From Globisporangium splendens (lineage: Eukaryota; Oomycota; Peronosporomycetes; Pythiales; Pythiaceae), in contig VFIW01000136.1 of the NCBI GenBank assembly GCA_006386115.1, forward strand, positions 38,786-102,785: 64,000 bases of DNA, in the 5' to 3' direction. Under the pieces are notes generated by a model. It saw nothing but the letters and a program-made list of their open reading frames with translations. It made no database searches and was not told the origin of the DNA. Of this stretch, positions 11,496 through 21,800 are shown piece after piece. Made by a program: the position numbers and the translations under genes. The stretch's first letter is position 1; every line of letters begins with the position of its first letter.

Positions 11496-11596
11496 ACATG
11501 CCGAATAGTTTCAGGGAAATAACACGCGAAAGGATGCACGCAGTACAAGGGTGATGTACTTTATTGTGTTAATTAATACGACTTGCGCTCATTCAT

Positions 11597-11608
11597 CAGT
11601 GGCATTTC
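11597..11608 (+). repeat. Target-site duplication, 5' copy, of the SINE
   Basis: CAGTGGCATTTC, identical to 11860-11871. Confidence 0.75.
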
Positions 11609-11859
11609 TAAACCGGTGGCACGGTTCTAGTGGGGTAAGCTTCTGACCTCTACGCTGTTGATTGCGGGTTCGAGTCCCGTTCGGAGAGGGATTTTCAACG
11701 AGCGGAAATTCAAAGTTCTTCGGGCCCAATCAGGGGTCGCGGTGGGACCCCATGGGGGGCAATAAGACCCAGCCCTGTAATTCCTACCTCTTCAATAAAA
11801 ATCGGCTATTGTAGGTCACAACGATGAACCTAAATATACCTCACCCTCAAAATCAAAAT
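11609..11859 (+). mobile_element. tRNA-derived SINE with a LINE1-like 3' tail
   Basis: A 251-bp unit flanked by a 12-bp target duplication. The head resembles a tRNA gene: an A-box-like CGGTTCTAGTGG at 11622-11633 and a perfect B box GGTTCGAGTCC at 11667-11677 inside a plausible T-arm (GCGGG/CCCGT). The body is unrelated to known genes. The last 53 bases (11807-11859) match the 3' end of LINE1 at 15275-15332 nearly base for base (TATTGTAGGTCAC, GATGAACCTAAATATACC) and end in an AAAATC repeat. The inference is mobilisation by the LINE1 reverse transcriptase through tail recognition. Confidence 0.75.
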
Positions 11860-11871
11860 CAGTGGCATTTC
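11860..11871 (+). repeat. Target-site duplication, 3' copy, of the SINE
   Basis: CAGTGGCATTTC follows the AAAATC tail directly. Confidence 0.75.
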
Positions 11872-11957
11872 AGACGCAGGCTCCGATGCTCCTATGTACA
11901 CACACGCAAATTCGTGATAATGCCAACTACGGCATGAAGAACAAAAGCATGACTTAC

Positions 11958-12243
11958 CAGCGCGAACAGAGGACATGACAGGCGAACGGCGTGTTGGCGA
12001 TGATGACGATGGGTATTTTGTCTTACCAAACAGCTGAGAGAACGATTCGAAGGCGTGAGAGATCGGCGACGACAGCGCCGCAGTCGGAACTTTGGAATTC
12101 GGCAATGTCAGTGCTGGAGACGCTCGAGAGGTGGTCGGCGCTTTTGCTGTGGCTGGTTTGCTGCCACTCGAACAGCGGGAACAACGACCTCGGACTCTAG
12201 ATCGCGCTCTTTTCGTCGCGTTTTGCTGCCTAAGCCACATCAT
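11958..12243 (-). CDS. Possible first exon of an unknown Ser/Ala-rich protein
   Basis: From the ATG at 12243 (MMWLRQQNATKRARSR) an open frame runs 95 codons to a good 5' splice site, GGTAAGTC, at 11957. The protein is basic and rich in Ser, Ala and Pro, with one predicted short helix (FESFSQLFGK). No family is recognised and the next exon is not evident; the SINE lies about 90 bp further on and may sit in an intron. The whole frame could be chance coding in a GC-rich patch, so this is a weak call. Confidence 0.22.
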
Positions 12244-13096
12244 TGGCGCCTACTGATGTAAGGGACTTGAAGTACTATCCCTTTGTATGCCATGCTGCAT
12301 ATCCCAGTCATGGCCGCAGCCTACCCTCACAGCAGCATCACAGTACTCGACCAACTTGTAGTTGATGTGTGCACCTTGTGCTCAGAGTCTGCGTGCAGGA
12401 AGGCCGATCCTCGTGAGCGCGCGTTAGGACTGGTCACGCATTGCAGACCTCCATGTGTGTGCATCGCTAAAAACCAGGACCAAAATCCGCATGGCAGAAA
12501 TCGGTCCGTTACGGAAGATGACCGCTACGACATATCACTACAAGTACTTTATGTTAAGTACGCAAACGTACTTAACTCTTATCTTCCGAAGGAAAGAAAA
12601 CATTGACTTGCCACATTCTGGCAACGGCAATTTGCCTAATTTAGTAGCCGAAAAAATTGTGGGTCACACCATTGATACAATGTTTGAATGTGCTGTCTCA
12701 GCAAAATGTTCTTAATAGAGGGCTCTCCCTGCTGGTATCAGACAATATGATGTCAGTGGTTGTCGGTCTTATGTTGAAGCTGAATGCCGGTAATGGTACC
12801 GGTGGTTGGAGATACCCTCGCTTTTCAGGGGAGTGTTCTCCTTGCGGCTGCCAACCATGACGGCGACTCTCACGTTCAAACGAATGACCGCCCTGCGAAA
12901 ACTCGTAACCAGCATCATTCTATGCTCACCGGAGATAGAAATCGATGCAGGCAACCAGCTAATCAGTCACCAGGAGCCGTGGAGCAGGAAACACACAAAA
13001 CGAGAGTACAAGTGGATCAGCAACGGCATGGGAACCACCATCGCGGTGCCAGTATCGGAGAGGAAGCCACACGGACTACATTCAGATGCAACGACA
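12244..13096. other. Region without a recognisable gene
   Basis: Nothing gene-like was found. A perfect hairpin lies at 12553-12576 (arms GTTAAGTACG and CGTACTTAAC, loop CAAA). LINE2 similarity begins at about 13097. Confidence 0.4.
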
Positions 13097-13484
13097 AGCA
13101 AACGGAGTTCTCTGGACAGTGACCGACTGGGACGGGGATGCTACTGTCAACAAGACGTGGCAATGATCGAAGAAGAAATAAAGAACCGTAGGGTGGACAT
13201 TCAAACCGCACCCGCTCACGACGCACTGTCCGTGGCTGGTGCACGAACGTACTCCCCCAAACAGTATCCAGAAGACAATTGACCGAGCACGAACACGGAG
13301 GCTGCACAGCAAGTTGTATCAAGGTCTCGGAGGACTCATAGATAAGCTCAACGAAGTCGCGAAAACTGATCAGTGGTGCAGTCATGTGCAGTATCGGCTA
13401 CCAGCAGATCTATGGAAACAACGAGGATGTCTTACACCGTATCAGATGTGGACGACATACCAGATTTCTACGATGCAGCTCAAC
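13097..13484 (+). pseudogene. LINE2 copy a, RT C-terminal region (first piece)
   Basis: Translation gives GVLWTVTDWDGD early and, after small indels and stops near 13150-13190, the clean segment QGLGGLIDKLNEVAKTDQW to TMQLN at 13484. The same protein occurs at 40795-41172. This region connects the RT thumb to the zinc-binding segment in LINE ORF2. It is broken by frameshifts and by the LINE1 insertion. Confidence 0.75.
13472..13484 (+). repeat. Target-site duplication, 5' copy, of LINE1
   Basis: GATGCAGCTCAAC, identical to 15333-15345. Confidence 0.85.
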
Positions 13485-15220
13485 GTGCCGTCTATTCGAG
13501 CGCTCGAGCGGTTATGTGCTACGTTGGTATCCAACTTCCCACAGCTCCTGTATCGACCACAGCAAGCAAATGTGCTTCGGCTGTACAACGGGCAACGTCA
13601 TTATAACCACGAATGGCATCTGCACACCAGTGAAGCAACTCTGACCCACGTCGACACGACCCTAGTCAAAGCTACGCATACAGTTCACTCTGCAACGGAC
13701 TGTGACGTCATGGCAACAAGAGACTTGAACGGGCAGAAGGTGTCGTTCCATGCACACCCACGCTTCACAAGAATCGTGCAACTATGGGGTGGCAACGGAC
13801 GATATAATACGACCAGATCTTTCTATCGGCAACAAGTTGCAGCAACGAGGACACAAATTGGCAAAGATACTCGAGAGATGCAGCAGTCAACAAAGCTGTC
13901 CATACAGCAGGATCTCTGTGGCCAGGACTGCAATTAATCAAATGGAGCGAATTACACAACATCCCAGGGATTACAGTTTATACGGCTCAGACTCTTCTCC
14001 GGCTGAAAGCCAACCGACTCTCCATGTGGAACTATGAGAAAGCTGATCTATCCTGCTCGAATCCCGAATGTTCCCAAGTTGTCCAATCTTCTGTTCAACA
14101 TCTACTCTGGGAGTGTCCGAAAGCCAAACTCGTGTGGAACTACTTTTATGCGCTATGGGCGAAGATCAGAATCACTCCTGGTCACGACCCCGCAATCTGG
14201 ATCTTCAGTCTGGATCTACCAGATACTCCAAGGCGTGCATGGACCACGATCAAGAGACACATTATCGGACACAAGTTCTCCAATGAACATCTCCAAGATC
14301 ACCTCTATTCCGTCGCACACATGCTGTGGCGATATATGAGCGCGACGCTCATACATGCCATTTGGTGTGCGCATCTGCGACGCATGGATTCGGATCCAAT
14401 CGAATCGACTTCTGAGATGGCGATCATGATGACCAGATTAGAGGCAGGAATGCGAAACCTCACACGACTCGCTGAAGCGCAAGCTGGAGGCTCTGACGGT
14501 CACACGGTTGTAGCAGTTCTCAAAGCCTATGTCGACTGCTTTCTCAGCCAAACCGACGCCATCCCCCTGACTCCAAGTGATACTCGCGGCGTTTACCTGT
14601 TGTTTTTCGATGGTGGATCACGCGGCAATCCAGTACCAGGAGGGACTGGATCCATTATCGTGCGTGTCCATAAGGACTCGCACACAGCCAGTTTAATTTG
14701 GGCCGCGAGCATGGCTTATAGCAGGAAGGACACGACCAACAACTTTGCCGAGTACTGGGGTCTCATACATGGACTCCGAGAAGCCCAACGCAGTCACTTC
14801 GAATCGTTGTACGTGATTGGAGACAGTGCACTGGTTATCTCCCAACAGTGAATGCATCGGTCCCCTCAACAGCACCGATTGGCACGTTTATACCAGACAA
14901 GTCGACGACTCGCGGATTGCATCGACATCCGAGGATGGTACCATCACTACCGTGACTTCAACAAGATGGCGGACTCAGCCGCCAACCTAGCCATGGACAC
15001 CAGAACCTCAACGCAGGTTCACTTCCCAACCCAACGAGCTGCTTTCAACAATCTCACCCAGGATCTTGACAACGACGTCATGCATTGGCTTATGCGAAGT
15101 TCGGAAGACCCAAGGTCATTAGACAACACAAGGCAGCCTCACATAGGACCAAGAGAACATGCCATCCTGGTCAAAGATTATTTAGCATTCAGAAGTGATC
15201 TATTGCAATCCGCGCTGTAG
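13485..15220 (+). pseudogene. LINE1 ORF2 C-terminus: zinc-binding region and RNase H (broken)
   Basis: The frame at 13485-13937 codes for the RT-distal region. A frameshift near 13930 leads to the 14024-15220 frame, broken by a TGA at 14849-14851. The zf-RVT motif reads CSNPECSQ...HLLWECP. The RNase H domain has LFFDGGSRGNP near 14605, NNFAEYWGL near 14738, VIGDSALVI near 14815 and, after the stop, FNKMADSAANLAM near 14960. All four acidic catalytic positions are visible, but the stop separates the last from the rest. RNase H in LINE ORF2 removes template RNA during target-primed reverse transcription. Confidence 0.85.
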
Positions 15221-15332
15221 ACACATTTACACTCCTAGATGGAATTCGTAATGAAGATTAGGTAGGAGAATGGATATTGTAGGTCACGAAGATGAACCTA
15301 AATATACCTCACCTTACAAAGATAAAGATAAA
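13485..15332 (+). mobile_element. LINE1 (5'-truncated non-LTR retrotransposon) nested in LINE2
   Basis: A 1848-bp insert flanked by 13-bp target duplications. It starts inside ORF2 downstream of the RT core and ends with a 3' UTR and the simple tail (AAAGAT)n. The coding part belongs to the same family as LINE C at 55362-56660 (shared HEWHL, FHAHP, VQLWGG). The 3' 58 bp are shared with the SINE at 11609. Confidence 0.85.
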
Positions 15333-15345
15333 GATGCAGCTCAAC
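15333..15345 (+). repeat. Target-site duplication, 3' copy, of LINE1
   Basis: GATGCAGCTCAAC follows the AAAGAT tail; LINE2 coding resumes immediately after. Confidence 0.85.
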
Positions 15346-16463
15346 CTGTTCCATCCGGGAAGGATCGAGCCTTCGGCGTGCCCAAGCAATGCCGGATGTG
15401 GGGAGACAAAAGAAACTATCTCACACATAGTCTGGAGTTGCAAGCGAGCACAAGCTGCGTGGACGGTCTTCCTCGGACAATGGATGGACCGAGCATTGAC
15501 AGAGCAAGCACTCAACCTCTTCCTACCTCATATTGTGAGCCGCACAGCCCCGCCAGGTCAATGGCCTTTGCTCCAGGAATTGGAAAAGCACTTCGGGTTC
15601 ATTGCTCCGGAACACTCGACAGCACTACAGAAACTCTGGTTTATCGCCACATCAAGTATCCCAGTATTGCTTTGGAGAACGAGAGTGGAAATAGCGCATG
15701 AACAGCAGCGTGTCACTATCGAAGAAAGTACCAAGCGTGTGTGATGCAAGTGCGAGCTGTGGCTCATCGGATGAGAACGCTCAAAGGAGAAAAGATCGAT
15801 GCAACGTGCCTGAGCCAACTGCTCAGCGTACTGGAGAGACAAGACTTGTCGCGGCAACTGGAAGCATGGGCGACGGCGCGTTTGTATTTCGATGGAGGTG
15901 CACGCGGCAACCCAGGTCCAGGAGGCAGCGGTTGGGCACTCACCTTCCTAAATGAACGCAGCAATTGATGGGAACTCAAAGTATGCGGCTATGCGTACAT
16001 GGGATCAGAAGTCGCGAACAATTTGTGCGAATACAGCGCGCTGAAAGATGGTCTGGCATTCAGTGCACATTATCTACAGCACTATGAAGTCAAGATGGAA
16101 GTCTTTGGAGATAGCCAAATGATTGTCGCATCCCAGAACGGGTTCTCCTCAATACGCCAGACCAAGTTGCAGCCACTAGCAGCTCGGGTAAATCAAGTCA
16201 TCGCCAACTTTGCGTGGACCTCCTGGAATCACGCAAAACGAGAACAAAACAAAATGGCCGATCTTCTCGCCAACATGGCAATGAACTCCAAGAGTGCGAA
16301 GATACTCACCGACGAATCGCGGGGGAACGATCAAATTCTTATGTCCCAAGTCGCAGCTCTGCTCGACAATGATATCGGTGTCACACCGTCAAAACTTAGA
16401 AACACCTCACTGTCAGCAGTGTCAATGAGACTCAGGAATTCTTCAACTGAATGTAGATCATAA
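15346..16463 (+). pseudogene. LINE2 copy a, zinc-binding region and RNase H (second piece)
   Basis: The first frame, to 15744, carries CPSNAGCGETKETISHIVW (zinc-binding region of LINE RT). A shift to the frame at 15741-16463 follows, with a TGA at 15966-15968 where the other copies have a sense codon. RNase H motifs: LYFDGGARGNPGPGGSG near 15887, CEYSALKDGL near 16027, VFGDSQMIV near 16103 and KMADLLANMAM near 16255. Copies b and c carry the same protein with different damage. Confidence 0.85.
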
Positions 16464-16654
16464 GTTAAATAGAATTACCTCCTCTCTCTATTGCTTTTCA
16501 GGGGACATCGAACTGGGATTGTCGATGTGATCGGTCTATTAACCTACATCAGAAGTCGTCTCGCTGGTATCACACCCGTTGTGCTCGGACAGCAGGCTTA
16601 ATTTATCGCACATTGAGTCCATCTTCGAATCAGGTTTTATATTGTCAAACAACC

Positions 16655-16670
16655 GTTAGCTAAGATGCTG
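16655..16670 (+). repeat. Target-site duplication, 5' copy, of the LINE2 3'-UTR retroposon
   Basis: GTTAGCTAAGATGCTG, identical to 17209-17224. Confidence 0.8.
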
Positions 16671-17208
16671 ATGATAAGGAATCTATTGAACTTAAAGTTT
16701 AAGATTTCCCGGGGAAGAGAATTGGTAGGTTCTCAGCTATCATATCCTGCCGTAACACAAGCGTTCTCACACTTCGTCCGGGGTTTTCGTGATTTTCTAG
16801 TTTTTATGTCATTTATTTTCTTCGTGTGGGCGCATCGTCACTTGTGGGTTTCATTGCGAGGGGTCTTGGTGCGGCAGAGCCGGTTGGCTTTGTCACGGGG
16901 GTCTTGTGCTGCGCGGTGTGGTGGCCGCAAACAGCGGGGGGTCTTGTGCTGCGCGGTGTGGTGGCCGCAGACAGCGGGGGGTCTTGTGCTGCGTCGCTTG
17001 TTAGCGACGTTGCCGGTTCATTGTGCTGCGTGACGATTGGTCACGTACAGCGGGTCAATAGTCGTGCACAAATTGGTCGTGCATTCCATTCCTCACCACC
17101 CCAGGGCCTCCAAGAAGGAGGGATTCTCTCCCTGGGATGGGCCGGCCCAAACTGGACCGCTGAGGCTGGAACTGGACCGCTTGTGCTTGACTTGGAATAT
17201 TGGAGAAT
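16671..17208 (+). mobile_element. LINE2 3'-UTR-only retroposon
   Basis: A 538-bp non-coding unit flanked by perfect 16-bp target duplications. Its sequence matches the 3' UTR that follows the ORF in LINE2 copy c (46310-46870, minus strand), so it is an extremely 5'-truncated LINE2 insertion. No pol III boxes were seen, so a SINE is less likely. It contains a 40-bp tandem repeat (16897-16996). Confidence 0.75.
16897..16996 (+). repeat. Tandem repeat, 40-bp period, 2.5 copies
   Basis: The block GTCTTGTGCTGCG recurs at 16901, 16941 and 16981. The copy c UTR carries fewer units. Confidence 0.85.
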
Positions 17209-17224
17209 GTTAGCTAAGATGCTG
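17209..17224 (+). repeat. Target-site duplication, 3' copy, of the LINE2 3'-UTR retroposon
   Basis: GTTAGCTAAGATGCTG follows GGAGAAT, the LINE2 3' end. Confidence 0.8.
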
Positions 17225-18714
17225 TGCTCACTCACTGTACACGCATGTCCATCACATTGCTGAGTGCTAGCTCCAAGCAATATTGAGAGACGCGTCGCAG
17301 AAGCGGTGACCAACATTTTGGCATACCGTCTGGAACATTCTGTCGACCACGTAGAGGTACGATATTGGATAACTCGAGGACCAAAAGGTCACGGTGTCCC
17401 AACTGTGCCGGACTTTATGCACGTTCAAAGTAGGATCGTCATCTTTTCTTGCAGGATGGGAAACCCCAGTCCGAATTTTCATCGATCGATTAGTGTTGTT
17501 CAACACTCAACACGTCGAGCCTAGAGACGCACGAAAGAGGCGCCTAATGGCTGCTGTCTCATGCACCTGCGTTTCCTGTGCGATTTGTCTTTTTACGCAG
17601 ACAAAAAGCGATATATTCGAGGAAGCCTCGATAGATTTTTTGTTGGGGCGGCATAATCCATTTAAAAATGGATCGCCTACGAATTGAACTGATTACTCCT
17701 CAAATGTGTTAGACCTCTGTAATCATCACGTTGAGATGTGGTGCGTCGCAGCCAAGAGCAATCAGTTGACTGTGTGCGATGCGTTTACGCTTGGGAACAC
17801 ATCTGTACCGCATCGCATATTCAATAAACTATAGCAGGAGTATCAGTCTTCATAGGAGGGCAAATGCTGACCGCACACGCTCGTTTGAGACCCAAGGAAA
17901 CAACACATTCATCGATGCCACATAATTATGGGGAAACTGAACGGTGACGGTGTTGTTTCAGGAGCGGCTGAAACACGCCTAGCGAGCACTGCCGCGTTAG
18001 GTAGAGATCACGCGCTCAATTTTTGTGAAAGCGCAGTTTCTTCCCAACAACACGATTGTTCGCCTACACAGGCATTGTTTTGCATTCCCCGGCGCAACCA
18101 ATTCGAGCGCTTGTTTTTTATGTTTGTGCAATCGATAGGCGCCGAAAAGGTTGCCGCAGCGGTGCTGTATATGAAATCACAAAAGCAATCCGGCGATTCT
18201 CAAGAGGAACTAGACGATGTTTATTCGTAAATGCGTGGCAGCATACTATCCCAGAAAGCGTCACTCGCTTTGAGATGGAGATCAGTTTTGTACATGACGA
18301 TGCAGAAACACCAGTTTTGTGAGGTTATTTGCCCACAGAGAGAGTAGGTTGCATCAATGCATCGACTGAACCGATGGATGGCAGGTGCAAAGCGTTGCCG
18401 TCTATCATGCATGCAAAATTGAAGTTTCGGCGATCGGTTCTGTATTCCCTATATTGAAGTATAACACTCAAATTTTATATTTTCATGTTATAGTATGCAT
18501 AAAATCAATCTATTCAAGCAGCGCACTGTGACATATTTGTTTCGGGAAGCCAGGTGGTCGGATATCGGAAGACCGCTACGAGAGGGAGCGCACAATCACA
18601 ACAAGGCGCTCACGCGATTGGAGCAGTGCAACATCCAGAATGTGTGGATTCCACACTCGCTTGGCCACCGTTGCTTCAGGCAGACGCAAGCCACAGTAGC
18701 CAACAAGTCGAGTG
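17225..18714. other. Intergenic region upstream of the ABC transporter
   Basis: No gene seen. Frames are short and without family resemblance. The last few hundred bases are expected to hold the transporter promoter. Confidence 0.5.
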
Positions 18715-18736
18715 TCATTCCACTTTTCTTCTTCTC
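18715..18736 (+). promoter_or_regulatory. Initiator plus flanking promoter region of the ABC transporter
   Basis: TCATTCC followed by ACTTTTCTTCTTC fits the oomycete Inr/FPR arrangement. Transcription is predicted to start at the A at 18717, 100 nt before the ATG. Confidence 0.55.
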
Positions 18737-18816
18737 GCGTTCATCTCAAGTAGCCTTCCTGTCCCGAGTTGAATTTCTGGGATCCCTCAGACTCCCTATT
18801 TCGACTGGATTGCAGC

Positions 18817-21800
18817 ATGGCTACCGTCGACCATGAAGTCAAAGAGATCTCCTACGAGTCGGCAGAAGCCATGATGGCCCATGGTCCACATGTGCTTCAT
18901 GACCACGTCGCATCGAAAGTGAAACCAGCACTGGGACGAGCTTTAGCTCAAATGGAAGTGCGCTTCAGCAACGTCTCGCTTTCCGCTGATGTCATCACCT
19001 TTGAAGACAACAGTCCCAAGTCGGAGCTTCCAACGCTCGTCAACAGCGTCAAGAAAACTATCTCGAAGCTGAACGCGAAGAAGCACACCGGGCACAAGGA
19101 GATCCTGAAGAACATCAGCGGTGTGCTCAAGCCAGGTACCATCACCCTGGTGCTCGGCCAGCCTGGCTCAGGCAAATCGTCGTTGATGAAGCTCCTGAGT
19201 GGTCGATTTCCAATGGAGAAGAACATCACGCTGGAAGGCGATATCGAGTACAACGGCGTGCCCCAGCAGGAACTGAAGAAGCGCTTACCCCAGTTTGCTG
19301 CCTATGTGAACCAGCGCGACAAGCACTTCCCGACTTTGACCGTCAAGGAGACCCTCGAGTTTGCGCACACTTTCTGCGGTGACGCATTGAGCCGCCGTGG
19401 TGAGGAGCTTTTGTCCAAGGGCACTCCAGAAGAAAATCTTGCTGCCATTGAAGCCGTGAAGGCCATGTTTGCGCATTACCCTGATATCATCATCCAACAA
19501 CTTGGGCTTGAGAACTGTCAAAACACAATCGTTGGTGATGCCATGCTCCGCGGTGTGTCCGGTGGTGAACGCAAGCGTGTGACTACAGGCGAGATGCAGT
19601 TTGGAATCAAGAAGTTTATGCTGATGGACGAAATCAGCACGGGTCTCGACAGTGCTGCGACATTTGATATCATCACCACTCAGCGCAGCATCGCTAAGAC
19701 CTTTCACAAGACTGTTGTGATCGCATTGCTTCAGCCGTCCCCAGAAGTGTTTGCCTTGTTTGACGACGTGTTGATCTTGAATGAAGGCGAGCTGATGTAC
19801 CACGGCCCTACTGATCGCGTGGTTGATTACTTCCAGAGCCTGGGCTTTGTGTGTCCTCCAGGGCGTGACGTGGCCGATTACCTTTTGGATCTCGGTACCA
19901 ACCAACAATTCCAGTACCAAGTACCTTTGCCGGACAAAAGCAAACACCCTCGCCTTGCCAGCGACTTTGCTGAAGTGTTCCGCCGCTCGGATATCCACCG
20001 GTCGATACTCGACAATCTCGTTGCACCGTACGATTCTGAGCTTCTTGAAGACGTCAGTACTCGAATGGACCCGATGCCTGAGTTCCACCAGTCATTTTGG
20101 GGAAACACAGCAGTGCTGATGCGCCGTCAGATGATGGTGACCTTGCGTAACACTGCCTTCATTAAGGGTCGTGCAATCATGGTGATTGTCATGGGGTTGA
20201 TTTACTCGAGCGTGTTCTACCAGTTCAATCCAACGAATGCTCAGGTGGTAATCGGCACAATGTTCCAAGCTGTGTTGTTCCTGTCCCTCGGCCAAGCTTC
20301 ACAGATTCCGACCTTCATTTTCGCTCGTGACATTTTCTACAAGCAACGCGCTGCCAACTTCTACCGCACTTCGTCGTACGTATTGGCGTGCTCGGTGAGC
20401 CAGTTGCCTCTGGCGTTTGCTGAAAGTCTGGTCTTCGGTTCGTTGGTGTACTGGATGTGTGGTTTCGTGGCGACTGCAGAGGCATATTTCATCTACTTGA
20501 TCGTCTTGATTCTCACGAACTTGGCGTTCGCGGCTTGCTTCTTCTTCTTGGCAGCTATTGCGCCAGACCTCCACATCGCGAAGCCGCTCTCGATGATTGC
20601 AGTCTTGATTTTTGTGCTGTTCGCTGGGTTCGTGGTTGCGAAAAACCAGATACCCGACTACTTCGTGTGGATCTACTGGATCAACCCGATTGCCTGGTGC
20701 CTTCGTGCTGTGGCTGTGAACCAGTACCGCTCGCCAAAGTTCGATGTCTGTATCTATGGCGGTATCGACTATTGCGAGAAGTTCGGCAAGCACATGGGCC
20801 AATACCAGCTGGGTTTGTTTGATGTACCTGACTCAAAGTCTTGGATTTGGTACGGCATGGTGTTCATGATCGCCACGTACGTGTTCTTCATGTTTGTGGG
20901 CACATTGGTTTTGGAGTACAAGCGATACGAGAGTCCTGAGCACGTCTCGCTAAAACACGCGACGGCTGACGATAACGAAAGCTACCAAATCTTGTCGACT
21001 CCAAAGAGCAGTGGTACTTCGGCCGACGATAACGACTCGAGTGATGAAGTGGTTTTGAATGTGAACTCGCGCGAGAAGAACTTCATTCCTGTGACGCTTG
21101 CGTTCAAGGACTTGTGGTACACGGTGCCTCTGCCGAGCAACCCGAAGCACGAGACGATCGATCTGCTCAAGGGAATCACGGGGTACGCTTTGCCGGGGAC
21201 GATGACTGCTCTGATGGGTTCATCTGGTGCCGGTAAGACGACGTTGATGGATGTGATCGCTGGTCGCAAGACGGGTGGCAAGATCCAGGGTCAGATTTTG
21301 TTGAACGGCTACGAAGCCAATGACCTGGCGATTCGTCGCTCGACTGGGTACTGTGAGCAGATGGACATCCACTCGGAAGCCTCGACGATCCGCGAAGCAT
21401 TGACCTTCAGTGCGTTCCTGCGCCAGGACAGCAGCGTGCCAAACAGCACGAAGTTTGACTCGGTGAACGAGTGTCTTGATTTGCTGGACATGCACGACAT
21501 TGCTGGCCAGATCATCCGTGGTAGCTCGGTGGAGCAGATGAAGCGACTGACGATCGGTGTGGAGCTGGCTGCTCAGCCTAGTGTGCTTTTCCTCGATGAG
21601 CCAACGAGTGGCTTGGACGCGCGCTCTGCCAAGGTGATCATGGATGGTGTCCGCAAGGTGGCGAACACTGGCCGCACCATCGTGTGCACGATCCACCAGC
21701 CTTCGTCGGAGGTGTTTTTCTTGTTTGACAGTTTGCTGTTGCTGAAGCGCGGCGGTGAGACTGTGTTCTTCGGCGACCTCGGCAAGAAGTGCTGCAACTT

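Larger units (their letters stand above)
13097..16500 (+). mobile_element. LINE2 copy a (5'-truncated), interrupted by LINE1
   Basis: Two LINE2 pieces, 13097-13484 and 15346 to about 16500, become contiguous when the LINE1 insert (13485-15332) and one target copy are removed. The uninterrupted sequence is seen in LINE2 copy b at 40792-41985. The first piece codes for the RT C-terminal linker and the second for the CCHC region and RNase H. The 3' UTR is lost or rearranged after about 16500. Confidence 0.8.

Noticed and set aside
11620..11690. Functional tRNA gene
   Set aside because: A and B boxes are present but no acceptor stem closes, and the unit has target duplications and a LINE tail, so it is a SINE head.
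12553..12576. Hairpin as a transcription terminator
   Set aside because: A eukaryotic context with no adjacent gene; kept only as a note.
16897..16996. CRISPR-like array
   Set aside because: The 40-bp repeats are directly tandem with no unique spacers and lie in a LINE UTR of a eukaryote.
19285..20088. 267-codon minus-strand frame opposite the ABC transporter
   Set aside because: Lies wholly inside the well-supported transporter gene; no ATG-led family content.
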